Shown here one piece after another: positions 24,855-32,389 of a stretch of 34,159 bases of DNA. Both the position numbers and the translations under genes were made by a program. The stretch spans positions 1-34,159 of the forward strand of contig VXNO01000086.1 in the NCBI GenBank assembly GCA_009840575.1, in the 5' to 3' direction. This DNA comes from Chloroflexota bacterium. GTDB lineage: Bacteria > Chloroflexota > Anaerolineae > Aggregatilineales > Phototrophicaceae. The notes beneath the pieces were generated by a model, which worked only from the letters and a program-made list of their open reading frames with translations, did no database searches and had not been told where the DNA came from. Numbering within the stretch: the first letter of the stretch is position 1; each line of letters starts with the position of its first letter.

Positions 24855-25508
24855 TCAATGTTCTCCAAAATAGGGATTCTCCCACATCAGCAAAACGCCG
24901 GCGTTGCCTGCGGACGGCGCCTCCATGTAATCGCGAACTAATTCGCTTCCGAACTCTGGAGGCCGCAATCCACATTTTATCATTCGTGTCACTAGCGGAT
25001 CCGACTTGTTTCTCCGAATCACCTCTGACGCATAGTCCTCCAACTCCATCTCTTCAGCCGCCTGCTGGTATCCAACAAGTAGAGGCACCGCGTATACACC
25101 TTGCAGACCTAACTGTACAGCTAATGTTAAGCAGGAACGAATGAGAGCGCTGCCCATTCCGCCACCACGATACCGGGGGTCAACCCAGAGCAACACAACA
25201 TAGAGCCATAGTCCATCTGGCTCATGACCGGCGAGCGTTTTATCGCCAATTGCTTCAAGCCAAGGAAGAGCGTCTTCATAAGGCGTCCGAGAAGTCCTCA
25301 ACGTGGCGCAGACACCAAAGTTAGCGGCACGTCGATCGCCTATGAATTGCCCTTCAGGAAATCTTTCGACGTGAGCCTGGAAATGATCATAGCCGAATGC
25401 CAGATGACGTATACCGGTGCGCCATGGGGGCGCTCTAAGAATATAGCCTCCCTTCCAACGTTCTACGATATAGTTGTCGACTTCTGGGTGATAGTTGCCA
25501 TTTGGCAT
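24855..25508 (-). CDS. GNAT-family acetyltransferase (paralogue A)
   Basis: 217 residues from ATG 25508; a TTG at 25532, six bases after the upstream stop, is an alternative start. The acetyl-CoA loop appears as DPRYRGGGMGSALIRSC, after a strand LWLYVVLLWV. The protein shares an unusual layout with its neighbour at 25539-26435: HxERFPEGQF, then LPWLEAIGD, then a C-terminal domain ending in GNAGVLLMWENPYF. It is thus a diverged tandem duplicate. Its codon use is much less GC-rich than that of both neighbours, which suggests a different history. It is translationally linked to the amine oxidase (6-base gap). The substrate could be a polyamine or amine, but nothing in the sequence proves it. Confidence 0.8.
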   Translation of the reverse strand: MPNGNYHPEVDNYIVERWKGGYILRAPPWRTGIRHLAFGYDHFQAHVERFPEGQFIGDRRAANFGVCATLRTSRTPYEDALPWLEAIGDKTLAGHEPDGLWLYVVLLWVDPRYRGGGMGSALIRSCLTLAVQLGLQGVYAVPLLVGYQQAAEEMELEDYASEVIRRNKSDPLVTRMIKCGLRPPEFGSELVRDYMEAPSAGNAGVLLMWENPYFGEH

Positions 25509-25538
25509 CTGAACTGCCCCAGTCAGAATCAAAGAGCG

Positions 25539-26435
25539 CTACCGCGCTGAGTAATCCGCATTCTCCCAGACAATTAGCACTCCCGCGTCGCCAGCCTGTG
25601 GCTCGTCGTCATAGTCTGTCACCACCTTCACCGCGCGGAAGCCACGATTCATCTGCATGGTCACGGTCGGGTCTTTTATCTCGCGGGCGATGACTTTCTG
25701 TCCATATTCGCGCACATCCATCTGCTCGGCGTAGTCGTGATAACCCATGAGCATGCCGACCGCATACCAGCCGCGCAGGTTGAGGGCGCGCGCCAGATCA
25801 AAGCGGACTTTGTATAAAGCCGTGCCGATGCCATTACGGCGATAGATCGGGTTCACCGCCACCTCCACGCCATAGAGCCAGTCGCCTTCGGGCTCGTGCG
25901 CCGCCAACTGGTAATCGCCGATGGCTTCAACCCAAGGCAGCACGGGCGCGGTGGGCGGGCGCGATGTGCGCATGGCGGATGCCATGCCGACGGCATTGCC
26001 CGCGCCGGGACCGCCCGTGCGAATGGCGACGAATTGCCCCTGCGGGAAGCGCTCAATATGCGCCAGGATGTCTTCTTCACTGAAGCAGCCTGCTTCTTCC
26101 CTTTGGTAAGCATAATCAATGGTAACGGCTGCCGAGCCCGCTGTCCAATGCTGGGTATGCAAAATGGAGATGCCTGGCAAACCCAACAGAACATCGCGCT
26201 CATCGTATTCGCGCAGCCACCAGCTATCGAAGCTCATGTGCAAGATACGCTGCCCCTTTGCGTCGGTCGTATAGTAGGGTTCGTAGGGGTCGATTTCCTC
26301 GCCAGTCTCTTGGCTCGCTTTTTTCGCGGCTTCTTCGATCAAGTGCTTTTGGATATCCGGGTAGTCGTAATCGAGTATCCGCTTTATATCGGAAGCATCG
26401 GGAACATCGGGTTGGTCGTCTTTGTGATTTGACAT
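25539..26435 (-). CDS. GNAT-family acetyltransferase (paralogue B)
   Basis: 298 residues. An acidic N-terminal extension of about 90 residues (DIKRILDYDYPDIQKHLIEEA) precedes the GNAT core. The core has HIERFPQGQFVAIRTGGPG, LPWVEAIGDYQLAAHEP, the acetyl-CoA site VNPIYRRNGIGTALYKV, and a C-terminal domain with GFRAVKVVTDYDDEP and GVLIVWENADY. The ATG at 26435 has GAGGAGGT about 12 bases upstream. It is probably the first gene of the leftward operon. Its GC content is normal for the window, unlike paralogue A. The C-terminal domain is also found in paralogue C at 32390-33019. Confidence 0.85.
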   Translation of the reverse strand: MSNHKDDQPDVPDASDIKRILDYDYPDIQKHLIEEAAKKASQETGEEIDPYEPYYTTDAKGQRILHMSFDSWWLREYDERDVLLGLPGISILHTQHWTAGSAAVTIDYAYQREEAGCFSEEDILAHIERFPQGQFVAIRTGGPGAGNAVGMASAMRTSRPPTAPVLPWVEAIGDYQLAAHEPEGDWLYGVEVAVNPIYRRNGIGTALYKVRFDLARALNLRGWYAVGMLMGYHDYAEQMDVREYGQKVIAREIKDPTVTMQMNRGFRAVKVVTDYDDEPQAGDAGVLIVWENADYSAR

Positions 26436-26699
26436 GGTCGGTATCTACCTCCTCTTTATTTTCCCCCTCGCCCCGACAGCTCGGGTGGAAGCGCGACTTA
26501 GGGGACATGGGATTATGGACGCGTCGCCACCGCGCCCCTACATTTTCCTGGCGTGGCGATATGGTCGAAGGACGAGCCAATGGCATCGCTCCTACCAAGC
26601 ACTCTATGCCTCCGTGGCGAATCAGTGGCAGCCACCCCTACAATAAGTTAACGTACATACTAGGTTTGCGCAAGTCGCGGGTGGGAAGGCGCTTATCTC
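26436..26699. other. Divergent intergenic region with degenerate repeats
   Basis: 264 bases between the leftward GNAT-B operon and the rightward potB. It holds the palindrome CCCGACAGCTCGGG (26472-26485) and several decayed copies of the GGGCGAG/CCCCTAC element (around 26515-26540, 26570-26600 and 26605-26643). No clear promoter with both boxes was found for either direction. Confidence 0.5.
26472..26485. repeat. CCCGA-CAGC-TCGGG palindrome
   Basis: A perfect 5-base stem with a 4-base loop in the leader of GNAT-B. It resembles the longer palindrome between potD and potA (29579-29598) and a weaker one at 13310-13323. Confidence 0.5.
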
Positions 26700-27557
26700 G
26701 TGTCCAGGTGGTTTCGGCGCTCACAGAAAGACGGTTCGCTGCTGGCATTGCCGACGGCGCTGTGGCTGCTGGTCTTTTTTGTGCTGCCTTTGGTAATTGT
26801 GCTGGGCGTCAGTTTGATGTCGCGGGGGCGCGGTGGCGTGGCGCAGATGCCGCTGACCCTAACGCATTATGAACGCACCTTCGGCATCTTTTCGATCATT
26901 TTGTGGCGGTCGATTGGGCTGGCTGGCTTGACGACGGTCCTTTGCCTGCTGGTCGGCTATCCGCTGGCATTTTTTATCAGTACCCGCCGCCGGCGCATCG
27001 TCCAGCAGAGCGCGCTCTTCCTGGTCATCCTGCCATTTTGGACGAACTTCCTCATCCGCACCTATGCCTGGCGCATCTTGCTGGGCGAAGAAGGCACGAT
27101 CAACGGCGTCCTGCGCGCGCTGGGTATCATCGGCGAGCCATTGCAACTACTGAATACGCAATTCGCGGTGCTGGTGGGCTTGGTGTATGGCTTCTTACCG
27201 TTTATGGCGCTGCCCATATTCGCGTCGGTCGAGCGCTTCAACTTCCGTTATGTGGATGCCGCGCAGGACCTGGGGGCGAATGAAACGCGGACTTTCCTGC
27301 GCGTCGTCTTGCCCTTGACCATGCCGGGCGTGCTGGCGGGCTGCGCGCTGGTCTTCATCCCATCCGTGGGCGCATTCGTCACGCCGGACTTGCTGGGCGG
27401 CACCAAAGGGCTGATGATTGGCAATTTGATTAACAACCAGTTCGGCGGCTCGGGCAATATGCCGCTGGGCTCGGCATTGTCGATTGTGATGATGGCTGTG
27501 GTGATGCTGTCGCTGCTGGTCTATGTCTTCGGCAATCGGCGGGGGGCGGGGTTGTAA
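26700..27557 (+). CDS. potB: Spermidine/putrescine-type ABC transporter permease PotB
   Basis: 285 residues with six transmembrane helices, one half of the membrane channel of a PotABCD-type importer. The family N-terminus LLALPTALWLLVFFVLPLVIVLG is present, and so is the QSALFLVILPFWTNFLIRTYAW block typical of PotB. The EAA-like cytoplasmic loop is DAAQDLGANETRTFLRVVLPLTMPG. The start is GTG at 26700, with GGAAGG about 10 bases upstream. Its TAA overlaps the potC ATG (TAATG). Substrate assignment rests on family resemblance and the presence of all four Pot components; related importers for opines or other amines cannot be excluded. Confidence 0.92.
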   Translation: MSRWFRRSQKDGSLLALPTALWLLVFFVLPLVIVLGVSLMSRGRGGVAQMPLTLTHYERTFGIFSIILWRSIGLAGLTTVLCLLVGYPLAFFISTRRRRIVQQSALFLVILPFWTNFLIRTYAWRILLGEEGTINGVLRALGIIGEPLQLLNTQFAVLVGLVYGFLPFMALPIFASVERFNFRYVDAAQDLGANETRTFLRVVLPLTMPGVLAGCALVFIPSVGAFVTPDLLGGTKGLMIGNLINNQFGGSGNMPLGSALSIVMMAVVMLSLLVYVFGNRRGAGL

Positions 27558-28450
27558 TGGCGCAGGCATTAATCAACGAAGGCGCGCTGGGGCGCAACCG
27601 GCGCGTCAAGCGGCTGGGCAGGCTGTGCCTGTGGCTGAACCCGCTGGTCGCTTATTTCTTCTTGTGGGCGCCTATCCTGGTGCTGGTGTTATTTTCATTC
27701 AATCAGAGCAAATCGGTGGCTTCATTCACTGGCTTCACACTGAAGTGGTACAGCAATATCCTCAACAATGTAGTCGGCGCGGAAAGCGCGTTTTCTACCG
27801 AGCTCATGCTCAACGCCTTTCGCAACAGCCTGTTCGTGGGCGCGATCGCCACAGCAATTGCCACCGTCCTGGGCACCATGATCGCCCTGTCCATGGCGCG
27901 CGGCAGCTTCCCTGGCAAGCGTCTGCTGGACGGCTTGCTCTTCCTGCCGGTGGTCATCCCGGAGATTACGCAAGCCATCTCGCTGGCGATCTTCTTCAAA
28001 GTGGCTTTTGACTGGATTCACCTGCTCAGTGGCGAGCGCGTCTTCCCCGGCTTCCACACCATCATCATGGCGCATGTCACATTCAATATCTCCTATGTGG
28101 CGATTGTCGTGCGGGCGCGGCTGGCGGATATGGACCCGACCCTGGAAGAAGCGGCGAGCGACCTGGGCGCAAACCCCTGGCAGACCTTCTGGCGCGTCAC
28201 TTTCCCCTTGATTTTGCCTGGCGTGATCGCGGGCGCGCTGCTGGCATTTACACTGTCGCTGGACGACTTCGTCATCACCTTTTTCACTTCTGGCGTGGGC
28301 ACGACCACCCTGCCCGTCTTCGTCTATGGCTTGCTGAAACTGACTGTCACGCCCGAGGTCAACGCCATCTCGACAATTATGATGCTTTTGAGTACATTTC
28401 TTATAGGCATCTCGCTGGCATTGCAGGGGCGTGGCGCGTCCCGAAGCTAG
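27557..28450 (+). CDS. potC: Spermidine/putrescine-type ABC transporter permease PotC
   Basis: 297 residues, six transmembrane helices. PotC marks are YFFLWAPILVLVLFSFNQSK near the N-terminus, the FLPVVIPEITQAISLAIFF helix, and the EAA loop EEAASDLGANPWQTFWRVTFPL. FTLSLDDFVITFFTSGVGT closes the pattern. It forms the second half of the channel with PotB. The start ATG at 27557 overlaps the potB stop by one base, and the stop precedes potD by 31 bases with a strong ribosome-binding site. Confidence 0.93.
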   Translation: MAQALINEGALGRNRRVKRLGRLCLWLNPLVAYFFLWAPILVLVLFSFNQSKSVASFTGFTLKWYSNILNNVVGAESAFSTELMLNAFRNSLFVGAIATAIATVLGTMIALSMARGSFPGKRLLDGLLFLPVVIPEITQAISLAIFFKVAFDWIHLLSGERVFPGFHTIIMAHVTFNISYVAIVVRARLADMDPTLEEAASDLGANPWQTFWRVTFPLILPGVIAGALLAFTLSLDDFVITFFTSGVGTTTLPVFVYGLLKLTVTPEVNAISTIMMLLSTFLIGISLALQGRGASRS

Positions 28451-28481
28451 TCCATTTTTGTATTCGCTGAGGAGGAAAAAC

Positions 28482-29561
28482 ATGAAACACATTCTTGTTC
28501 TGATACTGGCGGTATTGCTGGTTTTCCCAGCCGCTGCGGACGACGACATGGCGGCATGGAGCTGTCCGGAAGGCTATGAAGGGCAGACGCTGAGCATCTT
28601 CAACTGGTCGACCTATATCGCGGAAGACACTGTGCCCAATTTCGAAGCGGCTTGCGGCGTCACAGTCAATTACGACATCTACGAGAGCAACGAAGCCATG
28701 CTGGCGCGCATCCGCCAGGGCAACCCGGGCTATGACCTGGTCGTACCCAGCGGCGGCACCGTGCAGCGCATGGCGGAAGAAACGCTGCTCGTCCCGATTG
28801 ACCTGGAGATGATCCCCAATGTCGCCAATGTAATCGAAGACTTCCTCGCCCCGGCTTTCGACCCCGAAAATATGTACTCCCTGCCCTACCAGTGGGGCAC
28901 CCTGGGCGTTGGCTATCGCGTTGATGCCTTCCCCGATGGCATCAGCAGTTGGGATGACATTTGGGCTTATGACGGCAGTGTCGCCTGGATTGACGATCGC
29001 GACTCGATGTTTGGCATCGCGCTGACGATTTTGGGTTATGACCCCAATACCACCAACGGCGACGAAATCAACGAAGCGCGTGATTATCTCATTGAACACG
29101 GCGGCAATGTCGTAACGGTCGCCGCCGATGACGGACAGGTCTTGCTCGAGCGCGGCGAAGTCGATGTAGCGGTCGAATACAGCGGCGATATTTCGCAAAT
29201 TCAGTGGGACTGCGAATGCGAGGATTATGCCTATGTCCTGCCCGGCGGCGTGGGCAATGTCTGGTTCGATAACATGGCTATCCCGGTTGATGCGCCCAAC
29301 CCCGAACTGGCGATGGTCTTTATGGACTACATCCTCGATGCCAAGGTCGGCGCGGACTTGACGAACTACATCTGGTACGCCTCGCCCAACCAAGCCTCGA
29401 TCGACTCGGGCTATATCGACGAAGAAATTCTCAATGACCCGACGGTCTTCCCGCCCGCCGACCAGATGGCGAACCTCTTCGTCATCATCGACAAAGGCGC
29501 GGAAGCCGAGCAACTGATCAACGATGCCTGGGACGAGCTGCTGATTTTCCTGGGGCAATAG
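28482..29561 (+). CDS. potD: Spermidine/putrescine-binding protein PotD-like
   Basis: 359 residues. A Sec signal peptide (MKHILVLILAVLLVFPAAA) precedes the mature protein; there is no lipobox cysteine, so anchoring is not evident. The mature start GQTLSIFNWSTYIAEDTVPNF is the classic PotD/PotF opening, and ESNEAMLARIRQGNPGYDLVVPS follows. LPYQWGTLGVGYR and the acidic pocket residues around VEYSGDISQIQWDCECEDY fit a polyamine-binding fold. The Asp/Glu-rich composition suits cationic ligands. GAGGAGG stands 7 bases before the ATG at 28482; the 17-codon upstream extension is rejected. Confidence 0.92.
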   Translation: MKHILVLILAVLLVFPAAADDDMAAWSCPEGYEGQTLSIFNWSTYIAEDTVPNFEAACGVTVNYDIYESNEAMLARIRQGNPGYDLVVPSGGTVQRMAEETLLVPIDLEMIPNVANVIEDFLAPAFDPENMYSLPYQWGTLGVGYRVDAFPDGISSWDDIWAYDGSVAWIDDRDSMFGIALTILGYDPNTTNGDEINEARDYLIEHGGNVVTVAADDGQVLLERGEVDVAVEYSGDISQIQWDCECEDYAYVLPGGVGNVWFDNMAIPVDAPNPELAMVFMDYILDAKVGADLTNYIWYASPNQASIDSGYIDEEILNDPTVFPPADQMANLFVIIDKGAEAEQLINDAWDELLIFLGQ

Positions 29562-29578
29562 CCCCCACTTCGTAACAT

Positions 29579-29598
29579 CCCCCCGATACGTCGGGGGG
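29579..29598. repeat. Perfect hairpin between potD and potA
   Basis: CCCCCCGATACGTCGGGGGG: an 8-base perfect stem (6 G-C, 1 G-C, 1 A-T) with loop TACG. It lies 18 bases after the potD stop and 24 bases before the potA ATG. No T-run follows, so it is not a classical terminator. It could protect potD mRNA or reduce read-through into potA. Confidence 0.6.
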
Positions 29599-29621
29599 AA
29601 CAAGGCGGGTCGGTCAAATCT

Positions 29622-30737
29622 ATGACTGCATTCGACGTAGAGCTCATCGACATCGTCAAAGACTTCGACTCCGGCGGCGGGCGCGTGCGGGCGGTCGACC
29701 ATGTCAATGTGCAGATCGCCGATGGCGAGTTCTTCGCGCTGTTGGGACCCAGCGGCTGCGGCAAGACGACCACCCTGCGCTTAATCGCCGGTTTTGAACA
29801 ACCGTCGTCGGGGCGCGTCTTAATCCGCGGGCGCGCCATGGAGGGCATCCCGGCTTATCATCGTCCTGTCAACACGGTCTTCCAGGATTACGCGCTCTTC
29901 CCGCATCTGACGGTCGAGCAGAACATCATGTTCGGCTTGCAGATGGAAGGCGTGGACAAAAAAGAGGCGCAGAAACGGGCGCTGGAATCGCTGGAGCAGG
30001 TGCGCTTGCCCGGCGTGGGCAGGCGTCGACCGCACCAGCTTTCGGGCGGGCAGCAACAGCGGGTGGCGCTGGCGCGGGCGCTGGTCAAACAGCCGGCGGT
30101 ACTGCTGCTGGACGAGCCACTGGGCGCGCTGGATTTGAAATTGCGCAAGAATATGCAGGTTGAGCTCAAGGCGCTGCAGCGGGATGTAGGCATCACTTTC
30201 ATCTATGTAACGCACGACCAGGAAGAAGCCATCACCATGGCCGACCGCATCGCTGTGATGAACCAAGGCGAAATGCTGCAAGTCGGCGGCCCCAAAGAAA
30301 TCTACGAGCGGCCCGGCACGCACTTCGTAGCCGACTTCATCGGAGAGACCAACTTCGTCGATGGCACTTTGGTAGAGCGAGATGCGGACGGTTTTGGCAG
30401 GGTCAAGCTGATGAACGACGCTGTTATCCGCGCGCAGCTTTCGCATACGCTGGCGGCAAGCGATGGGCCGGTGCTGGTGGCAATCCGTCCTGAGCGCATC
30501 ACTATCAGCCCTGCCAATGCCGAGCCAGCTGAGCGGGGCACAACATCGCTGCCCGCCAAGCTGGTCGATAGCCAATACATCGGCACGGATACGCGCTACA
30601 TATTGCGAATCGGCGAGACAATTGAGCTGGTGGCGCGCTTGCAGAACCTCGACGACAGGCCCAAAGCGATATTCGCTGTCGGGCAGGCGGTCACAGTCCG
30701 CTGGAGCGATGCCAGCACGACAGTCCTGGATCACTGA
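29622..30737 (+). CDS. potA: Spermidine/putrescine-type ABC transporter ATPase PotA
   Basis: 371 residues. Walker A GPSGCGKTT is at 42-50, the Q-loop in TVFQDYALFPHLTVEQN, the signature LSGGQQQ at 140-146, Walker B LLLDEP at 161-166, and the switch His in YVTHDQEEAITMADR. A C-terminal TOBE-like regulatory domain follows from about residue 245 (ETNFVDGTLVERD) with PVLVAIRPERITISP. It energises PotBC. In most operons potA is first; here it is last, behind the potD hairpin. The next gene's ATG follows eight bases after the stop, so the dehalogenase homologue is in the same transcript. Confidence 0.95.
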   Translation: MTAFDVELIDIVKDFDSGGGRVRAVDHVNVQIADGEFFALLGPSGCGKTTTLRLIAGFEQPSSGRVLIRGRAMEGIPAYHRPVNTVFQDYALFPHLTVEQNIMFGLQMEGVDKKEAQKRALESLEQVRLPGVGRRRPHQLSGGQQQRVALARALVKQPAVLLLDEPLGALDLKLRKNMQVELKALQRDVGITFIYVTHDQEEAITMADRIAVMNQGEMLQVGGPKEIYERPGTHFVADFIGETNFVDGTLVERDADGFGRVKLMNDAVIRAQLSHTLAASDGPVLVAIRPERITISPANAEPAERGTTSLPAKLVDSQYIGTDTRYILRIGETIELVARLQNLDDRPKAIFAVGQAVTVRWSDASTTVLDH

Positions 30738-30744
30738 GGCGGCT

Positions 30745-31962
30745 ATGCCACAAGCCCTGCTCGCCCCCGACCAGATCGCCACGATTGACAGCTCCGCGCA
30801 TCAGCCATTGGATGCCAAGACCGGCTTCGTGGTGACGGAGGAGTTCAAGCGCTTCAACCAGAAATACGACATGTTCAATCGCGCCGTTTGGGATGAAGAA
30901 GTGCGTTCGCCGCGGGCGCAGAAATTCTTCGAATCCTACTTTACCGACCTCGCGCAATTCCGCACGGTTGAGGGCTTCCAACATCGTGATTATGCCCTGC
31001 GCAACGCCGCCTGGTACATCGCCGATTTCACCGCCGACCTGCTGGAACTCTCCGACGACCGCAAAGAAGGCTTCCTGGACAGCTACACCATGTTCCGCGA
31101 GGGCGCGACCCGGCAGCTAAACGCCCCGCCCGAGCAGCACAGCGCGGAGCTGAAACGGGCCGCCCGCTTCCTCGGCTGCGATGCCGTAGGCATCTGCGAC
31201 TTTGACGAGCGCTGGGTGTATACACACCGATACAGCCGCCAGCAACTGCGCGACAAGGAGATGGATTTGCCCGCCGGCTTGACGCATGTGGTCGTCATCG
31301 TGAATGAGTTGGATCATGAGACCATCCGCACAGTGCCATCGGCATTGAGCGGGGCGGCGACGGGCCAGGGCTACAGCCGCGACATCATCGGCGCGCTTTC
31401 GGTGGCGCAATACATCCGCAACCTTGGCTATCGCGCTGTCGCCAGCCTCAACGATACGGCGCTGTCTATCCCGCTGGCCATCCAAGCCGGCTTGGGACAG
31501 TACGGGCGGCATGGCTTGCTGATTACGCCGCAATATGGTCCGCGCGTGCGCATCGCCAAAGTCTTCACCGACTTGCCGCTGCTGGCGGACGAGCCTATTG
31601 ATTTCGGCGTTACAGAGACCTGCCATCTCTGCCGCCGCTGCAGCGATGGCTGCCCGGTTAAGGCGATACCGGCGGACGCGCCGAGTCTCGAAGCGCCCAA
31701 CAACGTCTCGCACTTGCAAGGCGTCAAGAAGTGGACGATTGATGCCCGGCGCTGCTTCCAATTTTGGGCGAATCAAGGCACGGATTGTTCGATCTGCATC
31801 CGCGTCTGCCCCTACAACAAAGATTTCAGCAAGCCATTTAACCGGCTTTTGGGCTGGATGTTGGGCAATCGCTGGCGGCGGCTGGCGCTGTGGCTGGATG
31901 AAAAACTGAACTACGGCGAACGCAAACGAGCCGGCTGGTGGTGGCGGGCTGCTGATGGCTAA
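30745..31962 (+). CDS. Corrinoid/iron-sulfur reductive dehalogenase-like protein (RdhA/PceA family), cytoplasmic type
   Basis: 405 residues. The vitamin-B12-binding core opens with ELKRAARFLGCDAVGICDFD and WVYTHRYS. Residues in register with the PceA active site Tyr246/Asn272/Arg305 are Tyr210 (GYSRDI), Asn236 (SLNDTALSIPLA) and Arg269 (GPRVRIAKVFTDLPL). The spacings of 26 and 33 residues are identical. Two ferredoxin clusters follow: Cys293-x2-Cys-x2-Cys-x3-CysPro (CHLCRRCSDGCP) and Cys337-x10-Cys348-x2-Cys-x3-CysPro (CSICIRVCPYNK). There is no twin-arginine signal and no RdhB gene, so it should be cytosolic. QueG shares the fold but lacks this Tyr/Asn/Arg pattern. The start ATG 30745 has GAGG 5 bases upstream. 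Substrate unknown. Confidence 0.88.
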   Translation: MPQALLAPDQIATIDSSAHQPLDAKTGFVVTEEFKRFNQKYDMFNRAVWDEEVRSPRAQKFFESYFTDLAQFRTVEGFQHRDYALRNAAWYIADFTADLLELSDDRKEGFLDSYTMFREGATRQLNAPPEQHSAELKRAARFLGCDAVGICDFDERWVYTHRYSRQQLRDKEMDLPAGLTHVVVIVNELDHETIRTVPSALSGAATGQGYSRDIIGALSVAQYIRNLGYRAVASLNDTALSIPLAIQAGLGQYGRHGLLITPQYGPRVRIAKVFTDLPLLADEPIDFGVTETCHLCRRCSDGCPVKAIPADAPSLEAPNNVSHLQGVKKWTIDARRCFQFWANQGTDCSICIRVCPYNKDFSKPFNRLLGWMLGNRWRRLALWLDEKLNYGERKRAGWWWRAADG

Positions 31963-32365
31963 GTGGCTGGCGCTTTTGCTACGTGGCTGCCTGGCGCTGG
32001 GCTGGACGGCGCTGCTATGCCTGCTGCTGCTCCAGCCAGAAGCCGACCCCCTGCTCGACCTGGGTATCCCCGAAGGCGAGAACACGATTTTGCGCGAGCT
32101 AGCTTTTGGCGCGGTGCATCTGGCTGCCTTCGCCTTCACATGCAGCTTGTGGACATGGACGTTTGTAGCGCGCTTTCGCCTGCAATCCAGTCTGCTGGCG
32201 GCTGTGGCGATATCGATCGCGCTGGGCTGCTTCACCGAGCTGGGGCAATCCCTCACGCCTGACCGCTACCCGTCCTGGCTGGATATCGGCGCGAATATCA
32301 CCGGCGCTTTGATTGCCGCGCGCCTGATGTGGCACCCGTCAAGCCCTGTCGAACTATCCGTGTAG
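31955..32365 (+). CDS. VanZ-like family membrane protein
   Basis: 136 residues with about four transmembrane helices. The VanZ pattern is seen in the second half: Glu in CFTELGQSLTPDRYPSWLD, then Asp, then an Asn-Ile-Thr-Gly-Ala helix (ANITGALIAARL), which corresponds to the family E-x2-Q...R...D...N-x2-G residues. The ATG overlaps the end of the dehalogenase homologue by eight bases, which suggests coupled translation. VanZ-like proteins have no firm biochemical role; a membrane docking role for the Fe-S protein is only speculation. The stop TAG is the beginning of a GGGGCGAG inverted repeat. Confidence 0.82.
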   Translation: MAKWLALLLRGCLALGWTALLCLLLLQPEADPLLDLGIPEGENTILRELAFGAVHLAAFAFTCSLWTWTFVARFRLQSSLLAAVAISIALGCFTELGQSLTPDRYPSWLDIGANITGALIAARLMWHPSSPVELSV

Positions 32366-32386
32366 GGGCGAGGCGCTGGCTCGCCC
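32362..32386. repeat. GGGCGAG...CTCGCCC inverted repeat between convergent genes
   Basis: GTAGGGGCGAG GCGCTGG CTCGCCC: a 7-base perfect stem (32366-32372 with 32380-32386) and a 7-base loop. It fills the 24-base gap between the VanZ-like stop and the GNAT-C stop, so it could act as a two-way transcription barrier, although no T-run is present. Confidence 0.6.
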
Positions 32387-32389
32387 GCG

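Noticed and set aside
29579-29598. Rho-independent terminator after potD
   Set aside because: The hairpin is strong but no T-run follows on either strand, and potA continues in the same direction 24 bases later.
28401-29702. Open frame of 433 codons on the minus strand across potD
   Set aside because: Lies opposite potD and the start of potA, both certain genes. Its protein is rich in Arg, His, Asp and Val without family motifs, typical of an antisense shadow in GC-rich DNA.
31117-32256. Open frame of 379 codons on the minus strand across the dehalogenase homologue and VanZ-like genes
   Set aside because: Antisense to conserved Fe-S and corrinoid motifs; no recognisable domain and no ribosome-binding site.
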